DNA from: Candidatus Neoflavobacterium equi
GTDB taxonomy: Bacteria; Bacteroidota; Bacteroidia; Flavobacteriales; Flavobacteriaceae
DNA length: 6,486 nt
Reading direction: 5' to 3'
Assembly (NCBI GenBank): GCA_018065745.1
Contig: JAGHSS010000321.1
Span: 1 to 6,486 of the forward strand
The translations under genes were made by a program, and so were the position numbers. Positions 6,326 to 6,486 of this stretch are shown here, in pieces. How positions within the stretch are numbered: the stretch's first letter is position 1; each line of letters starts with the position of its first letter. The notes under the pieces are model-generated. The model did not search any database, was not told the DNA's origin, and was given only the letters and a program-made list of their open reading frames with translations.

Positions 6326-6486
6326 ATGTATACAGATCCTATCGCAGATTTCTTAACAAGAATTAGAAATGCAGTTCGTGCAAACCATAGAGTTGTTGAG
6401 ATTCCAGCATCTAATTTCAAAAAAGAAATTACAAAGATTTTATTCGATCAAGGATATATTTTAAGCTACAAATTTGAAAATGATAC
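6326..6486 (+). CDS. rpsH: 30S ribosomal protein S8 (uS8), N-terminal part, cut by window edge
   Basis: S8 is a primary 16S rRNA-binding protein that organises the central domain of the 30S subunit; in E. coli it also represses the spc operon by binding its mRNA. Only 53 full codons are present and the frame stays open to the last base, so the truncation is caused by the window and not by mutation. [16 protein letters not shown] (1-16) is the family N-terminus and fixes the ATG at 6326. It continues with [20 protein letters not shown] (21-40) and DQGYI (41-45), all typical of the S8 N-terminal domain. The family is about 130 residues, so roughly 60 per cent of the protein lies outside. Unlike its neighbours, it is preceded by a 61-base spacer with a hairpin ending 14 bases before the ATG. 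Confidence 0.96.
   Translation, partial: MYTDPIADFLTRIRNAVRANHRVVEIPASNFKKEITKILFDQGYILSYKFEND

Noticed and set aside
6196..6420. Open frame of 74 codons on the - strand across rpsN, the spacer and rpsH
   Set aside because: It overlaps two certain genes and its translation shows no known pattern. The spacer itself is better explained by the hairpin.

Overview
The window is one dense, single-strand ribosomal protein cluster: 14 complete genes and one gene cut by the right edge, all on the + strand. The order is rplC-rplD-rplW-rplB-rpsS-rplV-rpsC-rplP-rpmC-rpsQ-rplN-rplX-rplE-rpsN-rpsH', which is the canonical bacterial S10 cluster running straight into the spc cluster. The first six bases lie before rplC; rpsJ (S10) would be expected just upstream, outside the window.

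The organism is most likely a member of the Bacteroidota, probably Flavobacteriaceae (Flavobacterium or a close relative). This rests on three points: AT-rich DNA with mixed AGA/CGT arginine codons; start codons with no Shine-Dalgarno sequence in front of them, which is typical of Bacteroidota; and protein variants such as [10 protein letters not shown] in L2 and RGHELSNG in L16. The genus is a judgement from remembered family sequences, not a search result.

Layout: from 7 to 4740 lie the S10-cluster genes L3, L4, L23, L2, S19, L22, S3, L16, L29 and S17. From 4743 to the right edge lie the spc-cluster genes L14, L24, L5, S14 and S8 (partial). Gaps run from a 1-base overlap (rplC/rplD) to 17 bases, leaving no room for a promoter between the two classical operons. 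The single exception is a 61-base gap between rpsN and rpsH, which holds an imperfect hairpin. No gene-free stretch exceeds 300 bases, and I see no RNA gene, mobile element, CRISPR array or intrinsic terminator.

Together the products supply much of the 50S subunit (tunnel wall, tunnel exit, peptidyl-transferase surroundings, 5S contact, intersubunit bridges) and part of the 30S subunit (head, mRNA entry, central-domain assembly). Joint transcription fits their equimolar assembly. This is an ordinary housekeeping region and I find no undescribed system in it. The points most worth a second look are the rpsN-rpsH hairpin, the excess of tandem in-frame stop codons, and the lack of Shine-Dalgarno sequences.
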